The translations under genes and the position numbers were made by a program. Positions 52,991-61,195 of a stretch of 64,000 bases of DNA are shown here, piece by piece. Positions within the stretch are counted from its first letter, which is position 1. Each line of letters opens with the position of its first letter. The stretch lies in assembly GCF_003013405.1 (NCBI RefSeq), contig NZ_PXZL01000038.1, forward strand, positions 62,001 through 126,000, read 5' to 3'. Under the pieces are notes generated by a model that saw only the letters and a program-made list of their open reading frames with translations, did no database searches and was not told where the DNA came from. Origin of the DNA: Brevibacillus formosus (GTDB taxonomy: Bacteria > Bacillota > Bacilli > Brevibacillales > Brevibacillaceae).

Positions 52991-53174
52991 GAAGCGTGAT
53001 TCCAGTCATAGCGCCTCTGGAGCCCGACCGAGCGGAGGGATGAATGACGGGAGCGTTTTTAGCTTCAACGTGCGAATACATCTTCGAGACTACCACTTTT
53101 GAAGCGGCTCCCGTCATTCAAGTCTTCACCCCTTTGCGGGGCGTAGGCCGAAGCGAAGACTGGAAACACGCTTC
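52991..53174 (-). repeat. Nested-palindrome repeat, copy F
   Basis: The outer arms 52991-53007 and 53158-53174 pair with one mismatch (17 bp). The inner arms TGAATGACGGGAGC (53041-53054) and GCTCCCGTCATTCA (53107-53120) are perfect. GCTTCAA/TTGAAGC forms the apical stem. In reverse it matches copy D over CGCTTCGGCCT and GGGCTCCAGAGGCGCT. Copies D and F stand in opposite orientation, 186 bases apart; the 186 bases between hold no gene. Confidence 0.8.
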
Positions 53175-53238
53175 TCCACCGCGGCTACGGTATCAAGTGT
53201 ATTTTCACACTTATTGATCTGTACAAAATTAAATAAAA

Positions 53239-53301
53239 GTAAAAATATTATAAATTGATGTAAAGATGCTGAAAGGCTCGATTGAAAATCTAACGTATAA
53301 T
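53239..53301 (+). promoter_or_regulatory. Shared direct-repeat promoter (copy 7), binding protein at 53358
   Basis: GTAAAAA begins at 53239 and GTAAAGA at 53260, 21 bp apart. TATAAT begins at 53296, exactly 36 bp after the second half-site. Confidence 0.75.
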
Positions 53302-53357
53302 GCAAATAAGAAATAGATTCAGAATTTTCGACAGTATTCTACAGGGGGTAGACACAA

Positions 53358-54932
53358 ATGAAGAAAACGCGCATGGTCGGTTCCTTGTTGGCTCTGACAT
53401 TGACGGTTAGTGTTGCGCTGACTGGATGTGGTGGTGCGAGCTCGGAGCAATCCGGTTCGACGAATACAACTGCTGCTGAAGCTCCGAAAGAAGGCGGAAC
53501 CCTGATTGTCGCTCGTAAGGCAGACGCCAACAATTTGGACCCGCACTTCATCTCCAATATTCCTTCGGCAAACTATGTGTATGGAAAAGTGTATGAGAGC
53601 TTGGTGTCTCGCGATAAAAACGGCGAGTACAAGCCTACACTAGCTACTGAATGGAAACAGCTCGACGACTTGACATGGGAGTTTAAGCTCCGTGAGGGCG
53701 TTACGTTCCATGATGGTACACCCTTTACAGCAGACGCTGTAAAAAAGACGTTCGAACGTGTACTCGATCCAAAGGTTGCATCTCCGCGTGCCTCCAGCTT
53801 CTCCATGATCAAAGAAATCAAGATCGTAGATGACAAGACTGTACATTTCGTGCTGGAATATCCTTTTGCACCGCTGCTCTCCATCTTGGCTAGCTCAGAA
53901 GGAAGCATTATTAGCCCGAAAGCAATTGCTGAGCATTCCGATACATTGGCGAAGCAACCTGTGGGAACCGGACCTTTCAAATTTACATCGTGGGCACCGG
54001 GTCAAGATATGAAGCTTACGAAAAGTGATACCTACTGGGGTGAAAAGCCAAAGGTAGATGAAGTGTTGTATAAGGTTGTTCCAGAAGATACGACCCGTGT
54101 AGCGATGATCGAAGCAGGAGAAGCGCACATCGGCGACCAGCTTCCGGTAACGGAAGTAGAGCGTGCACAGGCATCTCCTGGCATGAACATGGTTCGTGCA
54201 GAAGGCTTGGGTGTGGATTACATTGGCTTTAATGTGCAGAAGAAACCATTTGATGATGTACGCGTACGCCAAGCTGTCGCGCATGCTATCGAAAAGCAAG
54301 CCATTGTACAAGGGGTATACAACAATGTAGGAACACAAGCTGTTTCCTCGATGTCGCCAAAAGTCATCGGCTACAATCCGAATCTTCAGGATTACGCGTA
54401 TGACGTCAATGCGGCAAAAGCATTGCTCGCAGAAGCAGGTTACCCGAACGGCTTCAAGACGTCCATCGTGACAGACGACCGTAAAGAGCGCATGAACGTA
54501 GCAGAAGTCATCCAGTCACAGCTGAAAGGTATCGGTATTGATTTGGAGATCAAAGTAATGGAATACGGTGCGTATCTGGAGCACACTGACAATGGTGAAC
54601 ATGCGATGTTCATCGGGGGCTGGGGCAATGCAACAGGGGATGGCGACTACAACCAGTACAACGTCTTCCACAGCACTTCGAAAGGCAGCGCAGGTAACAT
54701 GGCGTTCTACAATAACCCAGAGGTAGACAAGCTGATTGAAGAAGGACGTCGCGAAAAAGATGCGCAAAAACGCAATGAAATTTACGCCAAGCTGCAAGAA
54801 ATCGAGCTGAAGGAAGTACCGATCCTTCCAATCCGCACGATTAACCATGTGGCGGTTACATCCAAGAATGTAAATGGCTTCTGGCTGAGTCCTGTTGGCT
54901 ACTTGATGCTGGATGAAGTATCGATCAACTAA
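53358..54932 (+). CDS. ABC transporter family-5 binding lipoprotein, paralogue 4
   Basis: A 524-residue lipoprotein with signal MKKTRMVGSLLALTLTVSVA and lipobox LTGC (Cys24). WEFKLREGVTFHDGTPFTAD is the family signature. AGGGGGT lies upstream of the ATG. It stands alone with its own direct-repeat promoter and terminator (54940). Like its paralogues it has no permease partner in its transcription unit. Confidence 0.94.
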   Translation: MKKTRMVGSLLALTLTVSVALTGCGGASSEQSGSTNTTAAEAPKEGGTLIVARKADANNLDPHFISNIPSANYVYGKVYESLVSRDKNGEYKPTLATEWKQLDDLTWEFKLREGVTFHDGTPFTADAVKKTFERVLDPKVASPRASSFSMIKEIKIVDDKTVHFVLEYPFAPLLSILASSEGSIISPKAIAEHSDTLAKQPVGTGPFKFTSWAPGQDMKLTKSDTYWGEKPKVDEVLYKVVPEDTTRVAMIEAGEAHIGDQLPVTEVERAQASPGMNMVRAEGLGVDYIGFNVQKKPFDDVRVRQAVAHAIEKQAIVQGVYNNVGTQAVSSMSPKVIGYNPNLQDYAYDVNAAKALLAEAGYPNGFKTSIVTDDRKERMNVAEVIQSQLKGIGIDLEIKVMEYGAYLEHTDNGEHAMFIGGWGNATGDGDYNQYNVFHSTSKGSAGNMAFYNNPEVDKLIEEGRREKDAQKRNEIYAKLQEIELKEVPILPIRTINHVAVTSKNVNGFWLSPVGYLMLDEVSIN

Positions 54933-54939
54933 CGGTGAT

Positions 54940-54975
54940 AGAAGGGATGGCGTTTGTCGCTGTCCCTTCTTTCGT
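54940..54975 (+). terminator. Intrinsic terminator
   Basis: AGAAGGGA (54940-54947) pairs with TCCCTTCT (54963-54970), extended by GGCG/CGCT, followed by TTCGT. Confidence 0.7.
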
Positions 54976-55059
54976 CCATAGAGAGGAATTCACGCTCTGG
55001 ACCGGGAATGTAACTTGGGGAAGAGAAATGCTCAAGAGACAAGTCATGGGGTGGAAATT

Positions 55060-55695
55060 ATGCAGGAAGAGCAGCTAGATATATTTGACGAAACAGGACA
55101 GCACATCGGGGTAGAAGCGCGTAGCGAAGTACACCGCTTGGGGCTGTGGCACCAAACCTTTCACTGCTGGATTTATCGCGTAGCAGATAACCAAATCGAA
55201 TTGCTATTCCAAAAAAGACATCCACAAAAGGATACTTGTCCGAACTTGCTCGACATTACCGCTGCCGGTCATCTTCTTGCTTCGGAACAGCCATGTGACG
55301 GCGTGCGGGAATTGGAGGAGGAGCTGGGCTTGTCCGTGCGCTTTGAGGAATTGGACGAGCTAGGCGTTATTCGTGATGTAATGGTTGCCCCCTCCATCAT
55401 TGATAAGGAAATGTGCCATACATTCTTGTATGAATGCGATCAACCCCTACGCGAGTACCGTGTACAGGAAGAAGAAGTCACGGGGCTGTTTTGGGTCAGT
55501 CTGCATGAGCTAGAGCGGTTGTTTGCTGGTGTGATCGGGCAGATGAAGGTGAATGGATTTTTGCTAACGGAAAATGGAGAGCAGAAGGATACAACGATGA
55601 TCGCGGCCAAAGCTGACTTTGTTCCACATGAGGTGCATTATTACCAGCAGGTGTTTGCAGCAGTGAAACTACGGGCAGCCAATCGAAAGCCCTGA
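55060..55695 (+). CDS. NUDIX hydrolase, isopentenyl-diphosphate isomerase-like
   Basis: A 211-residue NUDIX protein that would hydrolyse a nucleoside-diphosphate-linked compound or a similar pyrophosphate. It has the Nudix box GHLLASEQPCDGVRELEEEL followed by GL; the spacing before RE is one residue shorter than the canonical box. The N terminus (EEQLDIFDETGQHIGVEARSEVHR, then GLWHQTFHCWIYR) is typical of YfcD/IDI-type members. Start 55060 has GGGGTGG upstream; the longer frame from 55015 is unlikely. It ends at 55710-55742. Confidence 0.88.
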   Translation: MQEEQLDIFDETGQHIGVEARSEVHRLGLWHQTFHCWIYRVADNQIELLFQKRHPQKDTCPNLLDITAAGHLLASEQPCDGVRELEEELGLSVRFEELDELGVIRDVMVAPSIIDKEMCHTFLYECDQPLREYRVQEEEVTGLFWVSLHELERLFAGVIGQMKVNGFLLTENGEQKDTTMIAAKADFVPHEVHYYQQVFAAVKLRAANRKP

Positions 55696-55709
55696 TCGGA
55701 AAAACTAGG

Positions 55710-55742
55710 CCTCGCTTTGTCATCGACAAGACGAGGTTTTTC
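55710..55742 (+). terminator. Intrinsic terminator
   Basis: CCTCGCTTTGTC and GACAAGACGAGG form a hairpin with one mismatch, followed by six T residues. Confidence 0.82.
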
Positions 55743-55844
55743 GTTGGTCGAGAAAGAGTGCGAAGACACGTTCTCTAATGTGATATACTAGACAATGCTT
55801 TTTCACTGCTCGCGATCATGCGTAGATAGAGAGAGGAGATCGAG

Positions 55845-57281
55845 ATGAGACTTCAGATTATGATTGCCCTAATGCTCTCGACATTCCTTGCTGCGATGGA
55901 AGGAACGATTGTGAGTACAGCCGTACCACGCATTACGAGTGATTTGGCAGGCTTTGAACAGGTTAGCTGGGTATACGCCATCTACATGCTTGCCACTGCC
56001 GTATCTGCCCCTATTTACGGCAAGCTGGCTGATTTATTTGGCCGAAAAAACGTCTTGTTAGTCGGTATCGGCATCTTTTTGTTAGGTTCAACGCTCTGTG
56101 GAGTGGCGACGTCGATGTGGCAGCTCATTGTTTTCCGTGCCATTCAAGGCTTGGGTGCAGGTTCAGTCATGCCGATTACGATGACCATCATCGGTGATTT
56201 GTACACGGAGCAGACTGCCAGAGCAAAAGCGCAGGGCTGGATTAGCGCTGTATGGGGACTTTCCGGTGTGGTGGGTCCGTTGGTCGGAGGATTTTTGGTC
56301 GATACACTGACGTGGCGTTATATCTTTTTTCTTAACTTGCCTTTTGGACTTGTATCGTTTTTCATGCTCATCTTTTTGTACAAGGAGAAGCTTGCCGTCA
56401 AAGAAAAGCGCCATATCGATTATCCGGGTGCGCTTATTTTTTCGGTCGGTACCATCGCCTTGTTGTATGCCTTGTTAACAGGTAGCCAGAATCAATCCTG
56501 GACAAGTCCAGTGACGATTTCCTTGATCGTATTTGCTTTGGTGACCTATCTGGTGTTTGTATCGGTGGAGAAGAAATCTCCTGAGCCGCTGATTCCGCTT
56601 TCGCTTTTTACCAATCGAAATGTAACCATGATCAATCTGCTGACGCTCTTGACCAATGGAATTGTCATTAGCATGGTGGTTTACTTGCCGATCTGGAGCC
56701 AGGGAGTTTTGGGAGAAAGTGCGACGATGGCTGGCTTTGTCCTGACACCGATGCCGGTCTGCTGGACGATCGGCTCTATCCTTGCCGGGAACTTGTTAGG
56801 CAGGCTGCGAGCGGAACAATTGTTTATCGCAGGGACAGCCGTTCTGACAGTAGCGACAACATTGTTGAGCTTCCTGTCCGCTGACTCAGCTGGATACCTC
56901 ATTTATGTGGCTGTGGGCTCAATTGGTTTGGGCATGGGACTCATTTCCCCGATCGTTATGGTAAAAATTCAATCGTCTGTTGCAGTCGACAAGAGGGGGA
57001 CTGCCATTGCCCTCAATACATTCACGGGTACATTTAGCCAAACCTTCGGGGCAGCCGTATTCGGAATGTTGTTCAACATGGTGACTGTAGCAAGTGGTCA
57101 TACGAATTTAGGGGCCTCGTTTGAACACGGATCGATCCCTGTGGCACAGTTGGCACAGATCCGAGACTTATTGGCTAGCGGAGTTCATGTGGTCTTCACA
57201 GGCACCTTAGTGCTTGCGATAGGCAGCTTTGTTCTGACACTTTTGATCGCAAAAGGAAACCGAGTCAAGCAGACACACTAA
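55845..57281 (+). CDS. MFS multidrug transporter, DHA2 (14-helix) type
   Basis: A 478-residue proton antiporter of the EmrB/QacA group. MLSTFLAAMEGTIVSTAVPR is the typical first-helix region, GKLADLFGRKNVL is motif A and WGLSGVVGPLVGGFL is motif C. Fourteen hydrophobic segments are visible. GAGAGGAG lies just before the ATG. No regulator is adjacent. Substrate specificity cannot be told. Confidence 0.92.
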   Translation: MRLQIMIALMLSTFLAAMEGTIVSTAVPRITSDLAGFEQVSWVYAIYMLATAVSAPIYGKLADLFGRKNVLLVGIGIFLLGSTLCGVATSMWQLIVFRAIQGLGAGSVMPITMTIIGDLYTEQTARAKAQGWISAVWGLSGVVGPLVGGFLVDTLTWRYIFFLNLPFGLVSFFMLIFLYKEKLAVKEKRHIDYPGALIFSVGTIALLYALLTGSQNQSWTSPVTISLIVFALVTYLVFVSVEKKSPEPLIPLSLFTNRNVTMINLLTLLTNGIVISMVVYLPIWSQGVLGESATMAGFVLTPMPVCWTIGSILAGNLLGRLRAEQLFIAGTAVLTVATTLLSFLSADSAGYLIYVAVGSIGLGMGLISPIVMVKIQSSVAVDKRGTAIALNTFTGTFSQTFGAAVFGMLFNMVTVASGHTNLGASFEHGSIPVAQLAQIRDLLASGVHVVFTGTLVLAIGSFVLTLLIAKGNRVKQTH

Positions 57282-57288
57282 TTCGAAG

Positions 57289-57313
57289 ACGTCCGCCGAG
57301 TGCGGGCGTTTTT
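57289..57313 (+). terminator. Intrinsic terminator
   Basis: ACGTCCGC and GCGGGCGT pair (one wobble) and are followed by five T residues. Confidence 0.82.
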
Positions 57314-57428
57314 CAATATTTGGTTACAGTTTTCCAAAAAATACAAACTTCATATTGCCAGCGGTTACATTCATCCGATACTATTTTCCTAGATGCCCAA
57401 TTTCTTGCAGACAGGAGTGCATGAGACG

Positions 57429-58679
57429 ATGGAGGAGATTCGCCCGGTTTCTATTGACGATATCGATGAGGTCGTTAGGATTGCAGCGATGAGCTACCCT
57501 GGAAGCAATCTTCTGGGTACAGAGAGCAGACAGCGATTTGCGGAACGTGTAAGGGAGACGATCGAAAACGACCCACACGTCAGCTATCACGGCTGCTATC
57601 GGGATGGACAACTAGTGGGTATAATGAAGTGGTATGATTTTCCTATGAATGTTCACGGTACACCGCTTTTGACTGGCGGGATTGGGTTAGTCGCCGTAGA
57701 CCTTTTGCATAAAAAGGAAAAAGTGGCCATGTCGATGCTTCAAGGTTTTCTTTCCAGCTATCGGGAGCGGGGAATCTCGCTGGTCTCTCTCTATCCGTTT
57801 CGTGTAGATTTTTACAAGCAAATGGGTTTTGGAATAGGGACCAAGGTTCACCAATACAAGTTCAAGCCGTCCAGCCTGCCGTTTGTAGGCAAGGACAAAA
57901 TTGTCTATATAGGGAAAGAGGACAAAGAAGAACTGTCTGCTTGCTATCATCGAATCGCCCGTCACACCCATGGCATGATCAAGCGAACAGACCGAGAGTG
58001 GGACAGACTCCTCGATAGTCCTGAAATGATTACCGTCGGCTACAAAAAGGAAGGGAGAATAGGAGGCTACCTTGCTTTCCAGTTCCAGAGCGCTCATGAA
58101 AAAAACAAACTTGTCAACAACATAGAAGTGAGAGAGCTTCAGTATGAGAGCCGCGAAGCACTTGCACAACTACTTTCTTTCCTGCGGAGTCAGGCCGATC
58201 AGATTCAACGGATCGAGTTTACGACGCCGGATGAAGATTTTCACTTGCTGCTATCTGATCCGGGCAATGGAACGGATTCGTTGCTGTGGAGCATTTATCA
58301 TGAGAGCCATGTATCTGGAATCGGTCTGATGTATCGGATCATTGATGTGCCGGGATTTTTCCGTCAGCTATCCCACCACCGTTTTGGTTCAGAAACGGTG
58401 AATGTAAAGCTGACGATTCGCGATTCGTTCCTGCCTGAGAATGAAGGAACATGGCTCATCAAGTTTGTCGATGGACGTCCGGAAGTAGGAGAGGCAGCGG
58501 AGTCTGACGTTTCGGTGCAGCTTGATATTTCGGATTTTTCCTCACTCGTGATGGGGGTAGTAACTGCCCGCAAGCTGTATCAATACGGCCAGTTGGAGCT
58601 GGATGCACCAGAAAAGCTTCCCATTTTAGATAGACTGTTTGCTGTTTCCGAAAAGCCAAGAAGTGTGACGACCTTTTAG
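57429..58679 (+). CDS. Eis-like GNAT acetyltransferase with C-terminal SCP2-like domain
   Basis: A 416-residue protein with the Eis architecture: two GNAT-type halves and a C-terminal sterol-carrier-like domain (EGTWLIKFVDGRPEVGEAAE). The N-terminal half has GCYRDGQLVGIMKWYDF, then GGIGLVAVDLLHKKEKVAMS, the acetyl-CoA loop with the typical V-x-x-x-x-x-K pattern. Eis-like enzymes acetylate amines, sometimes aminoglycosides. ATG 57429 is 12 bases after AGGAG; upstream codons in frame are possible. Confidence 0.85.
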   Translation: MEEIRPVSIDDIDEVVRIAAMSYPGSNLLGTESRQRFAERVRETIENDPHVSYHGCYRDGQLVGIMKWYDFPMNVHGTPLLTGGIGLVAVDLLHKKEKVAMSMLQGFLSSYRERGISLVSLYPFRVDFYKQMGFGIGTKVHQYKFKPSSLPFVGKDKIVYIGKEDKEELSACYHRIARHTHGMIKRTDREWDRLLDSPEMITVGYKKEGRIGGYLAFQFQSAHEKNKLVNNIEVRELQYESREALAQLLSFLRSQADQIQRIEFTTPDEDFHLLLSDPGNGTDSLLWSIYHESHVSGIGLMYRIIDVPGFFRQLSHHRFGSETVNVKLTIRDSFLPENEGTWLIKFVDGRPEVGEAAESDVSVQLDISDFSSLVMGVVTARKLYQYGQLELDAPEKLPILDRLFAVSEKPRSVTTF

Positions 58680-58769
58680 AAAAAAAGGTTTGTCACGTTT
58701 TTGACACATTTGGTTATCTTATTTTGCTTCCTCCCATATGTTGTTAGTAAATGGGAGGAGGCAGGTTTT

Positions 58770-58943
58770 ATGATCTTTCTAACACTGGTTATCTTTTTTG
58801 CGTTTCTTTTGATTGTTTGGGCGGTCGTTAGACTCCTCTTCCGGCTGGAAAAGCATGATTCCATCAAACATGATGAGAGAGAATTATGGAATCGCTTTCA
58901 GGTGAAAGAGCAGGAGATCAGATACCGAAAGCCCAAAAAATAA
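58770..58943 (+). CDS. Small single-helix membrane protein (57 residues)
   Basis: One N-terminal transmembrane helix (MIFLTLVIFFAFLLIVWAVV) is followed by a charged cytoplasmic tail (RLEKHDSIKHDERELWNRFQ). The strong site GGAGGAGGCAGG precedes this ATG; the frame opens 23 codons upstream but without a site. Function is unknown. It ends at a hairpin at 58945-58980. Confidence 0.6.
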   Translation: MIFLTLVIFFAFLLIVWAVVRLLFRLEKHDSIKHDERELWNRFQVKEQEIRYRKPKK

Positions 58944-58944
58944 A

Positions 58945-58980
58945 AAGAAAGGCGCCAAGGTGACAGGCGCTCTTTCTTTT
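58945..58980 (+). terminator. Intrinsic terminator
   Basis: AGAAAGGCGCC pairs imperfectly with GGCGCTCTTTCT and is followed by TTTT. Confidence 0.7.
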
Positions 58981-59020
58981 GCGCGTTACCCACTATGAGA
59001 AGAGAAAGAAGGAGAAAATA

Positions 59021-59497
59021 ATGCCAGGTAGATCAGAGGGGCATCAACGTGAATTTTTTCGCTTACGCCTAGAATACGCCCTCTGTGCAGACATGACCAT
59101 TGTGCTGGTCAAAGGGAAAACCATGGAGATTGGGAGCACGCAGGTTTTGATCGAGGATATCGGGGCAGGTGGACTTCGTTTTCTCTCTCATCTCAAAATG
59201 CCGGCAAATGACCAGCTCGTTCTGCAGTTTGCGACGGAATTGTGTGGACAGGCTCTGAAAATGTACGGCCATGTGGTCCGCACGATTCCGTGGGAAACGG
59301 ACTATTACGAATACGCTGTACGGTTTACTATGGAAGAGGAACAACATCTGGAGATTAATCGCTTGGTAAACCGGCTGGCGATCCGCTATCGGCAGAAACG
59401 GACAGCAACAGAGGGACGTTTCTTTAAAGGTGATCGCCTGGCATTTTTAAAAGAGTTGGCTCAAGCTAGTCTTGCGATGCGAGCCAGTGAAGCATAG
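59021..59497 (+). CDS. PilZ domain protein (probable cyclic di-GMP receptor)
   Basis: A 158-residue single PilZ-domain protein. The two cyclic di-GMP-binding elements are visible: REFFR (RxxxR) near residues 9-13 and DIGAGG, the usual D/NxSxxG site with Gly in place of Ser. AAGGAG precedes the ATG at 59021; the frame from 58979 includes the previous terminator. Its partner process, perhaps motility or surface attachment, is not indicated by neighbours. Confidence 0.85.
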   Translation: MPGRSEGHQREFFRLRLEYALCADMTIVLVKGKTMEIGSTQVLIEDIGAGGLRFLSHLKMPANDQLVLQFATELCGQALKMYGHVVRTIPWETDYYEYAVRFTMEEEQHLEINRLVNRLAIRYRQKRTATEGRFFKGDRLAFLKELAQASLAMRASEA

Positions 59498-59500
59498 ACA

Positions 59501-59543
59501 AAAAGGCTTTCTGTTGTGCGAATACACAACGGAGAGCTTTTTT
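59501..59543 (+). terminator. Intrinsic terminator
   Basis: AAGGCTTTCTGTTGTG pairs with CACAACGGAGAGCTT and is followed by TTTTTTG. Confidence 0.85.
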
Positions 59544-59613
59544 GTTTGACATAAAATAAACGCGATGATAAGTTATCTATAATAAATCAAACGAATAAAG
59601 GTTGTGTTTATAT

Positions 59614-60756
59614 ATGAGTCTTCATGAAGCATTTTGGAGCGCTTCTCTTCAAGAATGGAAGCAAGGTTACATCGAACAAGACGAACATTTTATGTGTCTG
59701 CTCTGTGGGGAACAGGTGGAAAAAGGAATTATTTATCCAGTGGAGGGTGTCCTGTACGAAGCTTCCCGCTTTATGCGCCATCACATCGAGGCTGCGCACG
59801 GTTCTGTCTTTACCCACTTGAGCCAGTTGGATAAACGATTGACGGGCTTGTCCGATCATCAGGTTAATTTGCTTCGCCTCTTTTACCAGGGCAAGACAGA
59901 CGCCGAGGTTCAAAATGAAATGGGAATTGGCAGTGCATCGACGATCCGTAATCACCGCTTTGCACTCAAGGAAAAAGAACGTCAGGCCAAGGTGTTTCTG
60001 GTCATGATGGAGTTATTGCACGAAGCGGATAAAAATCAATCGTCCAACGATGCCAAATCAAGCAAGCAAAAGAATACCTCGAAAGATGACGATGCCGCTG
60101 AGTATGACGCGATCGTAAAGAAATTCTTGCCGAATGGACTATCAGGTCGATTGGACCGCTTCCCGCGCAAGCAAAAGCATAAACTCATCCTACTCGAAGA
60201 GATTTCTAAAAAATTTGAGATCGACCGTTTCTACACCGAGCGGGAAGTGAATGAGATTTTGGAAGGTCTCTACGACGATTATGTGACCCTGCGGAGATAT
60301 TTAGTGGATGTGGGTTTGATGGATAGACAGGCGGACGGCAGTCAATATTGGCGGATCGCTGTGGAAAATGAAGGAGAGGAACGAGGGGCGCAGCAGATGA
60401 ATCGCAAGCAAGAGCTCAAGCAGATGTATAAGGAAGTTCAAACCGATGCAGGCGTTTATCAAATTAAGAACAAGCAAAATGACAAAGTATTCATCGCCAG
60501 CACGAATAACCTAAAAACGATCAACGGTAGAAAGTTCATGCTTCAGCATGGCTCGCATCCTAATCGTGAGCTGCAAAAAGACTGGGATAAATACGGTCCG
60601 GACGCTTTCGAAATCGAAGTGCTAGAGAAGGTTGAGAAGAAAGACCATCCGTATTTTGATCTGAAGGATGCCTTGGAAAAGCTCGAAGATAAATGGATGA
60701 AAAAGCTGGCCCCATATGGTGATCGGGGCTATCACATGCAAAAAGATCCGTCCTAG
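59614..60756 (+). CDS. Four-part fusion: zinc-finger-like, helix-turn-helix, DUF2087 and GIY-YIG-like domains
   Basis: A 380-residue protein. Residues 25-65 hold CLLC and, about 30 residues on, HHIEAAH, a Cys2His2-like pattern. Residues 80-130 are a LuxR-like helix-turn-helix (GLSDHQVNLLRLFYQGKTDA, then GSASTIRNHRFALKEKER). A charged linker leads to DUF2087 (IVKKFLPNGLSGRLDRFPRK, then ILEGLYDDYVTLRRYLVDVG). The last 90 residues resemble a GIY-YIG fold (AGVYQIKNKQNDKVFIASTN) with GVY in place of GIY; the catalytic Arg and Glu are not obvious. It may act on nucleic acid, but no enzymatic role is established. Confidence 0.78.
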   Translation: MSLHEAFWSASLQEWKQGYIEQDEHFMCLLCGEQVEKGIIYPVEGVLYEASRFMRHHIEAAHGSVFTHLSQLDKRLTGLSDHQVNLLRLFYQGKTDAEVQNEMGIGSASTIRNHRFALKEKERQAKVFLVMMELLHEADKNQSSNDAKSSKQKNTSKDDDAAEYDAIVKKFLPNGLSGRLDRFPRKQKHKLILLEEISKKFEIDRFYTEREVNEILEGLYDDYVTLRRYLVDVGLMDRQADGSQYWRIAVENEGEERGAQQMNRKQELKQMYKEVQTDAGVYQIKNKQNDKVFIASTNNLKTINGRKFMLQHGSHPNRELQKDWDKYGPDAFEIEVLEKVEKKDHPYFDLKDALEKLEDKWMKKLAPYGDRGYHMQKDPS

Positions 60757-61070
60757 TCTCGTCTATCATCCAGCATGCGGAAGCGCTCCAAGTGATCCCA
60801 CAGGCCTTCCTTTTGCAAGATCTGGATTTGTTTTTCGCCAAGCAAATCAAAATGCGGGAAGGGTGCCCGGTTATGAATGTAGACAGGATCGAGTCCGTTG
60901 GCAAGGCACCAGTCTGTCAGTAACGAATAATTGGCACAGCCTACTTTTGTAACGGTTTTGATTCCAGGAAAACGTGGGTCCAGCCAATAATGCGTGAGAA
61001 ATGCCAATTCGCCTCGACTAACGGCTTGCTTCCAACGGTTCAGTTCGTCTCGTGTAATCCCGAATGCCAC
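60753..61070 (-). CDS. Conserved small protein, YneQ-like
   Basis: A 105-residue soluble protein starting MAFGITRDELNRWKQAVSRG, with FLTHYWLDPRFPGIKTVTKV and PFPHFDLLGEKQIQIL. I recognise this as a small family common in Bacillus relatives, without known function. Its stop codon overlaps the convergent stop of the fusion gene (CTA/TAG) by 4 bases. Confidence 0.7.
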   Translation of the reverse strand: MAFGITRDELNRWKQAVSRGELAFLTHYWLDPRFPGIKTVTKVGCANYSLLTDWCLANGLDPVYIHNRAPFPHFDLLGEKQIQILQKEGLWDHLERFRMLDDRRD

Positions 61071-61137
61071 TCTTCCTCATCCTTTTCAAAGCGGTCGTGT
61101 TTCTCATTCATTAATAGCATGGAATGGTATAAACGTC

Positions 61138-61183
61138 AAAAAGACAGGTCTCCTTCGGGATAGCCGAAGGAAACTGTCTTTTT
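61138..61183. terminator. Intrinsic terminator, strong on the minus strand
   Basis: AAAAAGACAG and CTGTCTTTTT pair, with an inner TCCTTCGG/CCGAAGGA stem. It lies just after the gerQ stop. Confidence 0.88.
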
Positions 61184-61195
61184 GTGCTTGGTTAC

